Shown here one piece after another: positions 19,754 to 29,786 of a DNA stretch of 64,000 nucleotides. Numbering within the stretch: the first letter of the stretch is position 1; each line of letters begins with the position of its first letter. The stretch lies in contig JAUSAG010000015.1 in the NCBI GenBank assembly GCA_030652995.1, forward strand, positions 1 through 64,000. The letters run 5' to 3'. The DNA is from Methylotenera sp. Its GTDB lineage: Bacteria; Pseudomonadota; Gammaproteobacteria; Burkholderiales; Methylophilaceae. The translations under genes and the position numbers were made by a program. The notes below the pieces were generated by a model. The model was not told the DNA's origin. It did no database searches and was given only the letters and a program-made list of their open reading frames with translations.

Positions 19754-19826
19754 GTGAGCCTTCTATCAAGCGCTTAAGCTTAATGATTCTTGAAAAGTCT
19801 AATCAAGCTAAATTATAGTTTTAGGA

Positions 19827-21011
19827 TTATTTGACTTGTATCGCATACACGCCGCCATCGCGTGATTGTACTAATACGGTATTGCTATTAACTAAAGTCA
19901 TTTGCGGTAATATTGCACTATTGTTGGTTTTAACCCTGGCAGCAAAAGCGCCGTCTTCGCGACTTAAAAAATGTACGTTGCCCTCAAGGTCACCCACCGC
20001 AATTAAACTACCCATGGGTACTGGTGCTGTTAACTGGCGATTTTTAAGCGCGCCCTGACGCCAAAAAGTTTTGCCTGTGGTGTAATCAAGTGCGTAAACA
20101 GACCCGACTGCATGTGACACAAAAATCCTAGCATCCTCTGCACTTAAGCCTGAAAGACTGGAAATATCTCGATTCCAAACCACACGACCCGTTGATCTAT
20201 CCACTGCTGCGATGCGGCCTTGGTATGCAACGGCATACACCAGCGGCCCATCTACTACGGGTAAGCTGGTAATGTCGGCAATACGCTCAATCTCTGTTAC
20301 ACCTTTGGGTTGCGCAACTGACGCCTCCCATAATATCTTGCCGTTATCTGCACGAATTGCCACTAGTTTTCCGCCAGCAAAGCCCGCATATACTGCACCA
20401 CCATCTACCACCACGCCTGCGCTACTACGCAAAGTCAATGCTGGACTGGTGCGATCATAAACCCATTTGCGGCTACCGTCATTGGCGTTAATGCCATAAA
20501 TACGGCTATCACCTGTACGCACAATCACCATGCCATCAAAATACTTAGGTGCACTTAACACTTCACTACTCAGCTTAGACTTCCATTGCAGTTTACCGGC
20601 AACATCATAAGCATAGATTGCGCCATTTTGGGTACCGACAACAACCAGACTACCGCCAACACCAACGCCGCCCGTTAGTTTCTCGCCCACATTAACGCGC
20701 CAGCTTTGCTTCCCATCAATCACATCCAACTTAGCTAACGTACCTTCAGCGCTTGCAACGTAGGCATAGCCAGCCTCAACTGCTGGTGTAAATTCAAAGT
20801 TTCCAGAATCACCTACCTTAGCTTGCCATAGCATTTGAATACTGGCAGTGGCTTTAATTTCAACCAATGGCTCAGGTGGATCCGTCAACTCTTTACCAAA
20901 AACACGTTCTGAAACATCTTTTTGCAAGTCGGTAATCGTAGTGCATGCTGATACGAGCAATAAGCTGGCTACTAGCACGATTAATGTTGATTGTTGAGTA
21001 GCTCGCATCAA
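19827..21011 (-). CDS. bamB: outer-membrane assembly lipoprotein BamB
   Basis: A 394-residue lipoprotein with signal LLLVSAC (Cys near residue 23). Eight PQQ-type beta-propeller repeats follow, each with the pattern VYALD..G..W (for example AIYAYDVAGKLQW, RIYGINANDGSRKW). BamB scaffolds BamA in outer-membrane protein folding. It starts 4 nt after the yfgM-type gene, in the conserved order. Confidence 0.95.
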   Translation of the reverse strand: MMRATQQSTLIVLVASLLLVSACTTITDLQKDVSERVFGKELTDPPEPLVEIKATASIQMLWQAKVGDSGNFEFTPAVEAGYAYVASAEGTLAKLDVIDGKQSWRVNVGEKLTGGVGVGGSLVVVGTQNGAIYAYDVAGKLQWKSKLSSEVLSAPKYFDGMVIVRTGDSRIYGINANDGSRKWVYDRTSPALTLRSSAGVVVDGGAVYAGFAGGKLVAIRADNGKILWEASVAQPKGVTEIERIADITSLPVVDGPLVYAVAYQGRIAAVDRSTGRVVWNRDISSLSGLSAEDARIFVSHAVGSVYALDYTTGKTFWRQGALKNRQLTAPVPMGSLIAVGDLEGNVHFLSREDGAFAARVKTNNSAILPQMTLVNSNTVLVQSRDGGVYAIQVK

Positions 21012-21015
21012 TTAT

Positions 21016-21639
21016 TTAACCTAATGCTTCTAATTTTTGTTGCGTTAATATCCGGTATCTACCCTGAGCATCCAGTTTAGTCAGCGCATGCTCGTATGCG
21101 GCTTTGGCTTCTGTATTTTTACCAAGTGCGACTAATACATCACCTTTTAAGTCAGCGTATAGACCATCAAAACCTGCATCATGTGGTGACTCAAGCAGTT
21201 TTAAAGCCCCAGTAAAATCTTTTTCTTCTGCCAAAATATTTGCTAACTGCAATCCAGCAATGGCTGTCACTGATGTTTCTTTCGCATTTTTAATCGCCCA
21301 GTCTAATTGAGCTTTTGCGCTTTTAATATCTTTTGCCTGATAATTGGCTTTAGCTGCCAGCAAGGCTGCTCGGCCGGCATAAGGCGTAGCACTATATTTA
21401 TCCATCAAAATTGCTGACTTGGCTTGAATCTCTTTGACGTCTTTTTCATCAATCACTTGCAATGCCTGATATTCAGTGGAGGCTTCCACTGACTGCTTAG
21501 CCTGATAATAATGCCAACCTTGATAACCTGCATATACGATTAACATCGCTAACAATGCATTGCCGATTGTTTTTCCGTAAGTCTTCCACCATGCTTTTAA
21601 TTCGTCTAACTGCTCTTGTTCTTCTAAATCGTATGCCAT
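21016..21639 (-). CDS. YfgM-type membrane-anchored tetratricopeptide protein
   Basis: A 207-residue protein with an N-terminal cytoplasmic stretch (AYDLEEQEQLDELKAWWK), one membrane helix at about 24-44 (IGNALLAMLIVYAGYQGW), and a periplasmic TPR-like domain (DUF2133). In E. coli, YfgM associates with the SecYEG/PpiD periplasmic chaperone network. It is placed directly before bamB, as in most beta- and gammaproteobacteria. Confidence 0.9.
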   Translation of the reverse strand: MAYDLEEQEQLDELKAWWKTYGKTIGNALLAMLIVYAGYQGWHYYQAKQSVEASTEYQALQVIDEKDVKEIQAKSAILMDKYSATPYAGRAALLAAKANYQAKDIKSAKAQLDWAIKNAKETSVTAIAGLQLANILAEEKDFTGALKLLESPHDAGFDGLYADLKGDVLVALGKNTEAKAAYEHALTKLDAQGRYRILTQQKLEALG

Positions 21640-21693
21640 TTTGTATCCTATTAATCCTAAACTTAATCGTCAACCCTAATTAAAAAACTTAAA

Positions 21694-22515
21694 TTAAGCA
21701 TTCACCACTTTTTTGCCCACGCCATCCTTTTTACCAGGAATGGCCGCCAACAAATTTTGCGTATATTCATGCTGTGGCTGCTCATAAATATCAGCAACCT
21801 TACCCTGTTCAACCACCTTACCTTGATACATCACCACAATATCATCTGCAATATGACGCACCACACGTAAATCGTGGCTAATAAAAATGTAGCTTAGTGC
21901 CATTTCCTGCTGTAACGCCTTGAGCAGCAACAGAATTTGTGCCTGTATGGATACATCTAATGCTGATACCGGCTCATCACATACCACCACTTTAGGCTCT
22001 AAAACTAACGCACGCGCAATGCCTATACGTTGCCTTTGCCCACCTGAAAATTCATGTGGGTATTTTTGCATATCAGCTTCAGTGAGACCTACACGTTTTA
22101 ACATGGCAATGACTTTTTTCTGCCGTTCAGTCGCACTGCCCAAGCCATGTATCAGCAAACCTTCACCAACTATTTCACCTACACGCATACGCGGATTAAG
22201 CGATGCGAACGGGTCTTGAAACACCATTTGCAAATTTTTGCGTACATCTCTTAACGCGGATGCAGGCAGTTTAGATAAATCCTGACCAGCAAAAATCACT
22301 TCACCGCTATCTAAGGGTTGCAATTGTAACAGACAACGCGCTAATGTGGATTTGCCACTCCCTGATTCACCCACAACGGCAAGTGTAGTGCCTGCATGCA
22401 AAGTAATACTCACGTTATCTAACGCTTTTACCAGCGTTGTACCAAAACCAAACTTACCACTACGCTGGGTATAAGTTTTAACTAAACCATTGGCTTGCAG
22501 AATGATGTCGCTCAC
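21694..22515 (-). CDS. oligopeptide-type ABC transporter ATP-binding protein (OppF-like)
   Basis: An ATPase with Walker A GESGSGKST, signature SGGQRQRIGIARAL, Walker B VVVCDEPVSALD, the switch His in FISHDLRVV, and an Opp/Dpp C-terminal extension. The frame opens at 22539. A GTG at 22515 that overlaps the upstream TGA as GTGA is the more likely start, giving about 273 residues. It pairs with the next gene, but no permease or binding-protein gene is nearby, so the transporter core must be elsewhere. The pair splits the otherwise conserved hisS-yfgM junction. Confidence 0.9.
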   Translation of the reverse strand: MSDIILQANGLVKTYTQRSGKFGFGTTLVKALDNVSITLHAGTTLAVVGESGSGKSTLARCLLQLQPLDSGEVIFAGQDLSKLPASALRDVRKNLQMVFQDPFASLNPRMRVGEIVGEGLLIHGLGSATERQKKVIAMLKRVGLTEADMQKYPHEFSGGQRQRIGIARALVLEPKVVVCDEPVSALDVSIQAQILLLLKALQQEMALSYIFISHDLRVVRHIADDIVVMYQGKVVEQGKVADIYEQPQHEYTQNLLAAIPGKKDGVGKKVVNA

Positions 22516-23432
22516 GCCACTGACTCCTGCTTCAACCATGCATAGTCAATCGGTTTTAATGCTTTTTTACCTTCAGCATCGGGTACACATGCAAGCAGTG
22601 CTTTTGTGTAGGGATGCTGCGGATTACCAAGCACTTGCTCTTTGGTGCCTGACTCAACGATTTCACCTCTAAACATCACGACGACATGATCGGCAATATC
22701 TGCCACCACGCCAAAATCATGGGTAATAAACAACATACCCATATTCATGCGGGTTTTCAGGTCGTCTAATAATTTAAGTATTTGTGCCTGAACAGTCACA
22801 TCTAGCGCCGTAGTAGGTTCATCTGCAATCAGCAGTCGCGGCTCACAGGCAATGCTCATAGCAATCATTACGCGTTGACGCTGTCCACCAGAAAGCTCAT
22901 CCGGATAACTATTGGCGCGACTTGGTGGAATGCCGACCATTTCTAGCAAACTGGCAATCTTAGTTTTTAAACGTTCGCCTTTAAGGCCTAGATGCGTAGT
23001 CAGGCTCTCACCAATTTGGTAACCAACGGTTAGCACAGGGTTCAGCGAGGTCATGGGCTCCTGAAAAATCATGGCTATTTTTGCACCACGTATTTTTTGC
23101 AGGCTTACTTCATTAAGCATAGTTAAATCTTGAACACCATCGTTTGTATCATTAAATAAAACCTTACCTGTATTTAACTGCAACTGTTTAGACAGCAAAC
23201 CCATAATAGACAACGCTGTTAAACTTTTGCCGCTACCAGACTCACCGACCACGCAGGTGGTTTTTCCAGCATCAATACTAAAACTTACGTTATTCACCAA
23301 CAATCGTGTAGGTGTTTTTTTTGGCGATATGCTTACATGCGACAACTGCAATAGTGGCGGCGCTGAGTCTGGCTTATTAGTTTGTGAGTTGATGGTCAAT
23401 TTTTGCTCTATTTGATGTGTAAGACTACTCAC
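22512..23432 (-). CDS. oligopeptide-type ABC transporter ATP-binding protein (OppD-like)
   Basis: A 306-residue ATPase with Walker A GESGSGKSL, signature LSGGQRQRVMIAMS, Walker B LLIADEPTTALD, the H-loop in FITHDFGVV, and the C-terminal oligopeptide-transporter extension (PQHPYTKALLACVPD). With the OppF-like neighbour it would form the nucleotide-binding heterodimer of a Dpp/Opp/Yej-type importer. The stop overlaps the neighbour's start. Confidence 0.9.
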   Translation of the reverse strand: MSSLTHQIEQKLTINSQTNKPDSAPPLLQLSHVSISPKKTPTRLLVNNVSFSIDAGKTTCVVGESGSGKSLTALSIMGLLSKQLQLNTGKVLFNDTNDGVQDLTMLNEVSLQKIRGAKIAMIFQEPMTSLNPVLTVGYQIGESLTTHLGLKGERLKTKIASLLEMVGIPPSRANSYPDELSGGQRQRVMIAMSIACEPRLLIADEPTTALDVTVQAQILKLLDDLKTRMNMGMLFITHDFGVVADIADHVVVMFRGEIVESGTKEQVLGNPQHPYTKALLACVPDAEGKKALKPIDYAWLKQESVA

Positions 23433-23467
23433 TTCATTTATGGATGCTTCTATACACCCAACTTTCC

Positions 23468-23556
23468 GTCATTCCTAACTAAAGAGAGAAATATTTATAT
23501 TGTTAATAATCAACAAGTTGAAAAAAACCAATATTTTTCTCTTTGTTCAGAATGAC
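23468..23556. repeat. 89-nt hairpin-forming intergenic element (MITE- or terminator-like)
   Basis: The arms start GTCATTC and end GAATGAC, and continue through AAAGAGA..AAATATT / AATATTT..TCTCTTT. About 27 positions per arm are complementary, with an AT-rich loop of about 34 nt. It fills the gap after the hisS stop and before the ABC pair. Terminal GTCATTC arms are frequent in bacterial miniature inverted-repeat elements. It could also act as a terminator. Confidence 0.7.
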
Positions 23557-23569
23557 AGTTTATGTGTAT

Positions 23570-24886
23570 TTATAAAGATGCTCTTATTTTTGTATTGATA
23601 AACTTAATCGCCTCTTCAACACTGCACTGCACTTGCTCAGTTTTTATTTCAGCCTGCATCGGCTTTAGTGTAACTTGCTGACTGTTCACCTCATCATCAC
23701 CCAATATCAAAGCGTACTTGGCCTGACTTCTATCTGCTTTTTTCATTTGCGATTTAAAACTGCCACCACCCGCATGTAACACCACTTGTATATTGGCATT
23801 ACGCAATTGCTCCGCGAGAGTAAATGCTGCATTTTCAGCAAGTTCACCTACATTGACCAAATAAACATCAGGTGCATCGCTCGCAGTAATTTCATACTCT
23901 TGCATCAGCAAAAATACGCGCTCCAAGCCAATACCAAAACCACACGCTGGAGTTGCATTGCCGCCTAATCGCTCAACCAAACTATCGTAGCGCCCGCCGC
24001 CGGCAATGGTACCTTGCGCGCCTAATTTAGTTGTCACCCATTCAAATACAGTGCGATTATAGTAATCCAAACCACGTACTAAGCGTGGGTTGATTTTGTA
24101 AGTCACCCCAGCATCAGTCAATCTTTTACACAGACCCTCAAAATGCGCGCGAGTTTCAACGCCTAAACAATCGATCAACTTAGGTGCCGCTTCACATAGC
24201 GCTTGCATCCGTGGGTTTTTAGTGTCCAGAATGCGTAATGGATTAGTATGCAAACGACGCTTGGCGTCTTCGTCCAGAAAATCAGCATGTTGTTCAAAAT
24301 AAGCGATTAACACATTGCGATATTGAGCACGCTCATGCGCATCGCCAATGCTGTTAATTTGCAACTCAACGTCCTGAATGCCCAATTCACGCCACAGCCT
24401 AGCCAACAATACGATTTGCTCGGCATCAACCTCCGGCGTATCAAAACCAAAAGCTTCCACCCCAATCTGGTGAAACTGGCGCTGACGGCCTTTTTGTACA
24501 TTCTCATGTCGAAACATGGCGCCGCTGTACCATAAACGCTGCGGACCATTGTAGGTAAGATTATGCTCAACCACCGCGCGTACACAGCCTGCGGTACCTT
24601 CCGGGCGCAATGCAAGCTTATCTCCATTCAGCGAATCTTCCCAAGCGTACATTTCTTTTTCAACAATGTCAGTATGCTCGCCTACACTGCGCACATAAAG
24701 CTCGGTGGGTTCCACTAGCGGCATTCTGATATTTTTATAACCATACTGAGCTAAAACACGGCGCGCGGTGTCTTCCAGCTTAAACCACAGCGGTGTAGCT
24801 TCTGGCAAGATGTCGTAAAAACCCTTGATACTTTGAAACTTATGGCCACTTTGAGATTTATGGCTGCTTTGAAATTCGTTACTCAT
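23570..24886 (-). CDS. hisS: histidyl-tRNA synthetase
   Basis: A 438-residue class II synthetase charging tRNA-His. Motif 2 has [19 protein letters not shown]; the His-specific segment is [15 protein letters not shown]; motif 3 has [10 protein letters not shown]; a C-terminal anticodon-binding domain follows. The N-terminus carries a short repetitive Ser/Gln/His/Lys extension ([13 protein letters not shown]) before the usual IKGFYDILP. It starts 20 nt after ispG, in conserved order. Confidence 0.97.
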   Translation of the reverse strand: MSNEFQSSHKSQSGHKFQSIKGFYDILPEATPLWFKLEDTARRVLAQYGYKNIRMPLVEPTELYVRSVGEHTDIVEKEMYAWEDSLNGDKLALRPEGTAGCVRAVVEHNLTYNGPQRLWYSGAMFRHENVQKGRQRQFHQIGVEAFGFDTPEVDAEQIVLLARLWRELGIQDVELQINSIGDAHERAQYRNVLIAYFEQHADFLDEDAKRRLHTNPLRILDTKNPRMQALCEAAPKLIDCLGVETRAHFEGLCKRLTDAGVTYKINPRLVRGLDYYNRTVFEWVTTKLGAQGTIAGGGRYDSLVERLGGNATPACGFGIGLERVFLLMQEYEITASDAPDVYLVNVGELAENAAFTLAEQLRNANIQVVLHAGGGSFKSQMKKADRSQAKYALILGDDEVNSQQVTLKPMQAEIKTEQVQCSVEEAIKFINTKIRASL

Positions 24887-24906
24887 GGATTGTTAATTCT
24901 TAATTT

Positions 24907-26208
24907 TTAATTTGTTGCTTGTATTGGAATAATTTTTTGGGCTGGGTTAGTACGCAACTTACCACCCACCGCATAATTTTTTTGCACATAAGCTTCTACA
25001 ATCGCTTGAAACTCTTGTGCGATATTATCACCTTTGAGCGTAACTGTTTTTTCGCCATCCACAAACACCGGCGCCACTGGCGTTTCACCAGTCCCAGGTA
25101 AACTGATACCGATATTAGCTAACTTAGATTCTCCTGGCCCGTTCACTACGCAACCCATCACAGCTACGCTCATATTCTCCACACCGGCATATTGACCACG
25201 CCACACCGGCATTTGGTTACGCAAGTAGCTTTGAATTTGCATTGCAAGTTCTTGAAAATAAGTCGACGTGGTGCGGCCGCAGCCTGGGCAGGCCGTCACT
25301 AATGGCGTAAATGAACGGATGCCCATGGTTTGTAGAATTTCTTGCGCCACGATCACTTCTTTAGTACGTGACTCATTCGGTTCAGGCGTCAAAGATACGC
25401 GAATAGTATTACCAATGCCTTGCTGCAACAACAATGCTAAAGCCGCCGTTGAAGCCACAATACCTTTTGAACCCATGCCGGCTTCAGTCAACCCTAAATG
25501 CAAGGGGTAATCGCTACGACGGGCTAATTCAGTATAAACTTTTACCAAGTCTTGCACATCACTCACCTTGCATGAAATGATGATTTGATTCGGTGATAAA
25601 CCTAACGCAACCGCCTCTGCTGCACTTTCCAGTGCGGATTGAATCAAAGCCTCGCGCATCAGTGCATCTGCCGACAAAGGCTCTGCGAGCTTGGCATTAT
25701 CGTCCATCATTTGTGCCATTTTAGCCTGATCTAAACTGCCCCAATTCACGCCAATACGCACAGCTTTTTTATATTGAACAGCCGCTTCAATCATGGCGGC
25801 AAATTGCTCATCACGCTTAGAGCCTTTGCCTACATTGCCTGGGTTAATGCGATATTTAGCAAGGGATTGGGCACAATCAGGGTATTGCGCTAATAATTTA
25901 TGACCGTTGTAATGAAAATCGCCCACCAACGGCACATTACAACCTAGCGCATCTAAACCACGGCGAATATTGCCGACTTGTGCTGCAGCTTCAGGTGAGT
26001 TAACGGTAATTCTTACCACTTCAGAGCCTGCTTGCCACAGTTCAAACACCTGTTTAATGGTAGCATCAGCATCAACTGTATCGGTATTGGTCATACTTTG
26101 CACCACCACCGGCGCTGGTAACGTACTGAGCAAGCCACCGCCAACGGGCACGTGTGCAATCATCACCTGCAACGTATTACGAGGCTCTTGTTTGATAGAT
26201 AAACTCAA
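24907..26208 (-). CDS. ispG: 4-hydroxy-3-methylbut-2-enyl diphosphate synthase IspG (GcpE)
   Basis: A 433-residue enzyme of the MEP isoprenoid pathway, converting methylerythritol cyclodiphosphate to HMBPP. The TIM-barrel part begins [10 protein letters not shown]. The Fe-S domain has cluster Cys in TACPGCGR and CVVNGPGE. The length and the DFHYNGH insert fit the proteobacterial form. It lies 3 nt after the rodZ-like gene and 20 nt before hisS. Confidence 0.97.
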   Translation of the reverse strand: MSLSIKQEPRNTLQVMIAHVPVGGGLLSTLPAPVVVQSMTNTDTVDADATIKQVFELWQAGSEVVRITVNSPEAAAQVGNIRRGLDALGCNVPLVGDFHYNGHKLLAQYPDCAQSLAKYRINPGNVGKGSKRDEQFAAMIEAAVQYKKAVRIGVNWGSLDQAKMAQMMDDNAKLAEPLSADALMREALIQSALESAAEAVALGLSPNQIIISCKVSDVQDLVKVYTELARRSDYPLHLGLTEAGMGSKGIVASTAALALLLQQGIGNTIRVSLTPEPNESRTKEVIVAQEILQTMGIRSFTPLVTACPGCGRTTSTYFQELAMQIQSYLRNQMPVWRGQYAGVENMSVAVMGCVVNGPGESKLANIGISLPGTGETPVAPVFVDGEKTVTLKGDNIAQEFQAIVEAYVQKNYAVGGKLRTNPAQKIIPIQATN

Positions 26209-26211
26209 GGT

Positions 26212-27186
26212 CTATTCCAATCTAACACGTGCAACATTGTTTTTAGCATGCGCAGCTAAATCTACCGGCTGCCCCAAAAATACAAGTTTCGTGGCTTTGG
26301 CATTACCAATCACTAAATTAAATGGCGGCATACCTTCAACACTTTCAGCACTACCCGCGGGCAACGTTTTTTCAAAAACAACCTGACCAGACTTATCTGT
26401 CACACTCACCCAAGTTTCTTCAGAAAACGACAAATTCACCGTTTTAACAGTTAAGTCTGCCATGGTATTGGGCGGCAATTGATTACGCTGCACGCCCGCT
26501 AATTCGGTCTCTTTTTTGGTTTCTAGTGGAAAATTAACGTTCGCTTGTGCAGTGCTTGTTGCAACATCGGCCACAGTCACGTTGGCATGACTTACACCGA
26601 GTTCATTAACACCACCATCAATACCATTCGCCTGACGCTCGGCTGCTGGCAAGGCGATTTCTGGAAGTGGCAAAGATGTTGACTCAATAGTAGGCGTAGT
26701 CACCTCAGAGGCTGGAACTTCTTTTTCAATCGGTGCATTGGTGAGTTTAGGCATGTAATCCATATAAAAAAACCAGGCCAATAAAAACAGTAATACTAAA
26801 ATACTGCCTAAAATATAACTAAGCCAAGGCTTGCTATCTTTAGTTAATTTAACCTGTTGCATAGATGACTGCACAATCAGCGAGTTAAGCTGCTCAGCAG
26901 GAACGTGTGCACGATAAACTGCCAACAAAGGCTCAGCATCAAGCCCTAGCAATCGTGCGTAGTTGCGAATAAATCCGCGTGTAATCATCGCATCCGGCAA
27001 AGCACTAAAGGTATTGGTTTCAAGCGCATCAATTTGTTTCAAGCTAAAACGTAAACTGTTAGAAACGTCTTGCTGCGTTAGTTGTTTAGCGATTCTTGCT
27101 GCCAACAACACCTCACCTAGCGTAGCAGGCCCTTGCAAGTTCGCATCACTTGCTGCTGTAACATCAATTTCTTCTACCAGTGCCAT
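26212..27186 (-). CDS. rodZ: RodZ-like helix-turn-helix membrane protein
   Basis: A 324-residue protein with a cytoplasmic HTH_25 domain at about residues 20-90 (LGEVLLAARIAKQLTQQDVSNSLR), a single membrane helix near 120-143 (WLSYILGSILVLLFLLAW), a Pro/Thr/Ala-rich linker, and a periplasmic DUF4115 domain (SFSEETWVSVTDKSGQVVFE). RodZ links MreB to the wall-elongation machinery. The position between pilW and ispG is standard. Confidence 0.92.
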   Translation of the reverse strand: MALVEEIDVTAASDANLQGPATLGEVLLAARIAKQLTQQDVSNSLRFSLKQIDALETNTFSALPDAMITRGFIRNYARLLGLDAEPLLAVYRAHVPAEQLNSLIVQSSMQQVKLTKDSKPWLSYILGSILVLLFLLAWFFYMDYMPKLTNAPIEKEVPASEVTTPTIESTSLPLPEIALPAAERQANGIDGGVNELGVSHANVTVADVATSTAQANVNFPLETKKETELAGVQRNQLPPNTMADLTVKTVNLSFSEETWVSVTDKSGQVVFEKTLPAGSAESVEGMPPFNLVIGNAKATKLVFLGQPVDLAAHAKNNVARVRLE

Positions 27187-27188
27187 GA

Positions 27189-27989
27189 TTATTTCCCACT
27201 CCGCAACAACTTGGCCTGCTCTGAATCAGGGTATTGGCGTCTTAACTCCAACGCGTAGCTCGCCTCCTCATCTTTAGCACCCAACACTCGCTCTATTTGT
27301 ATCGCCAACCATAACATTTCTGGCGTGGGTTGACCTAGCATCACATTTTGCAACGTATTTTTAGCACCCACTACGTCATTGCGTTTAAATTGCATTGAAG
27401 ACAACTGATAAGCCGCAATGTTTAATAACGGCTCAATTTGCAACGCTCTTTGAAAATAAATTTCTGCGTTAACGCTATCTTGCTTACGCAATGAACAAAT
27501 ACCAGCATTAGTGTAAGCCATTGCCGGTGTGCTATATAATGGATTTTTAACCGCAGCTAAAAACTCTTTAATGGATTCATCAATGCGGTTTCTTGCGCAT
27601 AAAAAACTACCGTAATTATTACGCGATTCTGAGTTATTTGGCTCGATTTGTATCGCGCGCTTAAAATTCATTTCCGCAATATCATCCTGACCAAGTGCCG
27701 CATGGACCAAACCCAAACCGTTATAAGCCAAACTAAAATTTGGATCGATCTTGGTCGCCAGCGTAAATTCTTCTAAAGCCACTTCCATCTGTCTTTGCTG
27801 AAAATAAACTGCACCTAAATCCGTATGCGCCCTAGCGCGCGCTTTTAAGTTTACGTCGTCTTTTTCCTGCTGTTGCTGACTGGCGCATCCGGCAGTCGTC
27901 AATGCTATTAAGAAAATTGAGGTGAATGTTCTGGCGCTAAACTTTTCTAGCGTCCATTCAATAAAACCCATCTTCAATAGATTACTCAT
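27189..27989 (-). CDS. pilW: type IV pilus biogenesis/stability lipoprotein PilW (PilF)
   Basis: A 266-residue TPR protein. A hydrophobic signal ends TTAGC (Cys near residue 35, so an internal start may be used), followed by about six TPR units ([25 protein letters not shown], and so on). It is the pilotin for the PilQ secretin. It overlaps the rlmN stop by 4 nt, the usual arrangement. Confidence 0.92.
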   Translation of the reverse strand: MSNLLKMGFIEWTLEKFSARTFTSIFLIALTTAGCASQQQQEKDDVNLKARARAHTDLGAVYFQQRQMEVALEEFTLATKIDPNFSLAYNGLGLVHAALGQDDIAEMNFKRAIQIEPNNSESRNNYGSFLCARNRIDESIKEFLAAVKNPLYSTPAMAYTNAGICSLRKQDSVNAEIYFQRALQIEPLLNIAAYQLSSMQFKRNDVVGAKNTLQNVMLGQPTPEMLWLAIQIERVLGAKDEEASYALELRRQYPDSEQAKLLRSGK

Positions 27990-29089
27990 GTAATTGCCTC
28001 AATTGGAATTCGTTTGGTAGTGCGATTGGTTTTATCAAGCACAATACCTGCTAACTGACCACAAGCTGCGTCAATATCTTCGCCACGCGTTTTGCGCACA
28101 GTAACTACATAGCCTGCCTGCATTAAAATGTCGCGGAACACTCGAATATGGCTCTGCTTGGAAGTACCATAACCGCTACCAGGAAAAGGGTTAAACGGAA
28201 TTAAATTAAATTTACAAGAAACGTTTTTAACTAATTCTAGCAATTGATGCGCATGTTCAACCGTATCATTCACACCATCTAACATCACATATTCAAATGT
28301 GACGAAATCACGCGGTGCTTTTTCTAAATAACGGTTACATGCCGCCATCAGCGCTTTAAGCGGATATTTTTTGTTAATCGGTACAATGACATCACGCAAT
28401 GCATCATTCGGTGCATGCAGTGAAACAGCCAGCGCCACAGGACAATCTTCTTTCAACCTATCCATCGCCGGCACTAAACCACTGGTTGACAGTGTCACAC
28501 GGCGGCGGCTTAAGCCATACGCACTATCGTCCAACATAATCTGCATGGCAGTCACTACGTTATCGTAATTAGCCAAGGGCTCACCCATGCCCATCATCAC
28601 CACATTGCTAATAATACGCTCACCTGCTGGCAATAAATCATATCCAGCCTCAAGGCGCAATGACTGATTAGCAATTGCAAGTTGACCAACAATTTCTGCG
28701 ACACTCAGGTTGCGGTTAAAACCCTGACGACCTGTAGAACAAAAAGTGCATTCCAGCGCACAGCCTACTTGGCTGGAAATACACAAAGTGCCGCGATCAT
28801 CTTCCGGAATAAACACGGTTTCAATACTATTGGCAGTATCGGCACCAATCAACCACTTGCGCGTACCGTCATTAGAAACGCGCTCTAACTGCACGATAGG
28901 CAAGGAGATTTCAGCCTCAACGGTTAATTTCTCGCGTAAACTTTTGGCAATATCAGTCATCTGCTCAAAGTCATGGACACCAAAATGATGCATCCAACGC
29001 ATTAACTGTTTGGCGCGAAAAGGCTTCTCGCCTCTTTCAGCGAACCATTGAGCTAGTTGCTGTTGATTAAAATTGAGCAGATTGACCAA
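27986..29089 (-). CDS. rlmN: dual-specificity rRNA/tRNA adenine C2-methyltransferase RlmN
   Basis: A 367-residue radical-SAM methyltransferase for A2503 of 23S rRNA and A37 of some tRNAs. The CxxxCxxC cluster motif is in [11 protein letters not shown] near residue 110. The SAM region [13 protein letters not shown] and the C-terminal Cys (DAACGQL) are the expected catalytic elements. It heads the conserved cluster; the start is ATG at 29089. Confidence 0.96.
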   Translation of the reverse strand: MVNLLNFNQQQLAQWFAERGEKPFRAKQLMRWMHHFGVHDFEQMTDIAKSLREKLTVEAEISLPIVQLERVSNDGTRKWLIGADTANSIETVFIPEDDRGTLCISSQVGCALECTFCSTGRQGFNRNLSVAEIVGQLAIANQSLRLEAGYDLLPAGERIISNVVMMGMGEPLANYDNVVTAMQIMLDDSAYGLSRRRVTLSTSGLVPAMDRLKEDCPVALAVSLHAPNDALRDVIVPINKKYPLKALMAACNRYLEKAPRDFVTFEYVMLDGVNDTVEHAHQLLELVKNVSCKFNLIPFNPFPGSGYGTSKQSHIRVFRDILMQAGYVVTVRKTRGEDIDAACGQLAGIVLDKTNRTTKRIPIEAIT

Positions 29090-29133
29090 AATTGTTTTTA
29101 CCCTAATTACTTGGTAATAATTTAAGCTTCTAA

Positions 29134-29214
29134 GCTAAGCCGTGCGCGAACAGAAAATTAAAGCGCCGCATACGTTAGTATGTGCAAGGAATAATTTTCT
29201 GTGAGCAACTTAGC
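29134..29214. repeat. extended hairpin containing dispersed repeat copy 2
   Basis: Outer arms GCTAAG / CTTAGC, middle arms ACAGAAAATTA / TAATTTTCTGT and inner arms GCATAC / GTATGT make a long, nearly continuous stem. The part 29152-29235 aligns with 15336-15422. It sits between ndk and the rlmN start. Confidence 0.7.
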
Positions 29215-29240
29215 ATAGCAACGAAGATTGAATTATTAAA

Positions 29241-29648
29241 TTATTTGCCGAAGAAGTAAGCGATTTCGATTGCTGCATTCTCAGCAGAATCAGAACCATG
29301 CACAGCGTTTGCATCAATGCTTTCAGCAAAGTCAGCACGGATAGTGCCAGCAGCCGCTTCTTTAGGGTTGGTAGCGCCCATCAAATCACGGTTTATCTGT
29401 ACTGCATTTTCGCCTTCAAGCGCTTGAATCATCACTGGGCCTGAGATCATGAATTTTACTAAGTCAGCAAAGAACGGACGTGCGGCGTGAACAGCATAAA
29501 AGCCTTCTGCCTCAGCTTGAGTTAATTGTGCCATTTTAGCTTCAACAATTTTTAAACCAGCGTTTTCAAAACGGGTGTAGATTTTACCAATTACATTTTT
29601 TGCTACTGCATCAGGTTTGATGATAGAAAGCGTACGTTGAACAGCCAT
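29241..29648 (-). CDS. ndk: nucleoside diphosphate kinase
   Basis: A 135-residue enzyme interconverting NTPs and NDPs by a phospho-His. It begins [13 protein letters not shown] and has the catalytic His in NAVHGSDS near residue 117. It is slightly shorter than the common 141-143 residues because the C-terminal end (AYFFGK) is short. GGAG lies six bases before the ATG. It precedes rlmN, as in many proteobacteria, with the repeat element in between. Confidence 0.96.
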   Translation of the reverse strand: MAVQRTLSIIKPDAVAKNVIGKIYTRFENAGLKIVEAKMAQLTQAEAEGFYAVHAARPFFADLVKFMISGPVMIQALEGENAVQINRDLMGATNPKEAAAGTIRADFAESIDANAVHGSDSAENAAIEIAYFFGK

Positions 29649-29786
29649 AACAACTCCATTAAATTAACATATTGAAAAGAACGATAAAATACCATTTTTA
29701 GCACTTAAAATAAATCAACTTTTTATGATATGTTATTCATCAAACCAGTTTAGAATCATTAAAACTGTGAAAAAATTGGCATCTAT

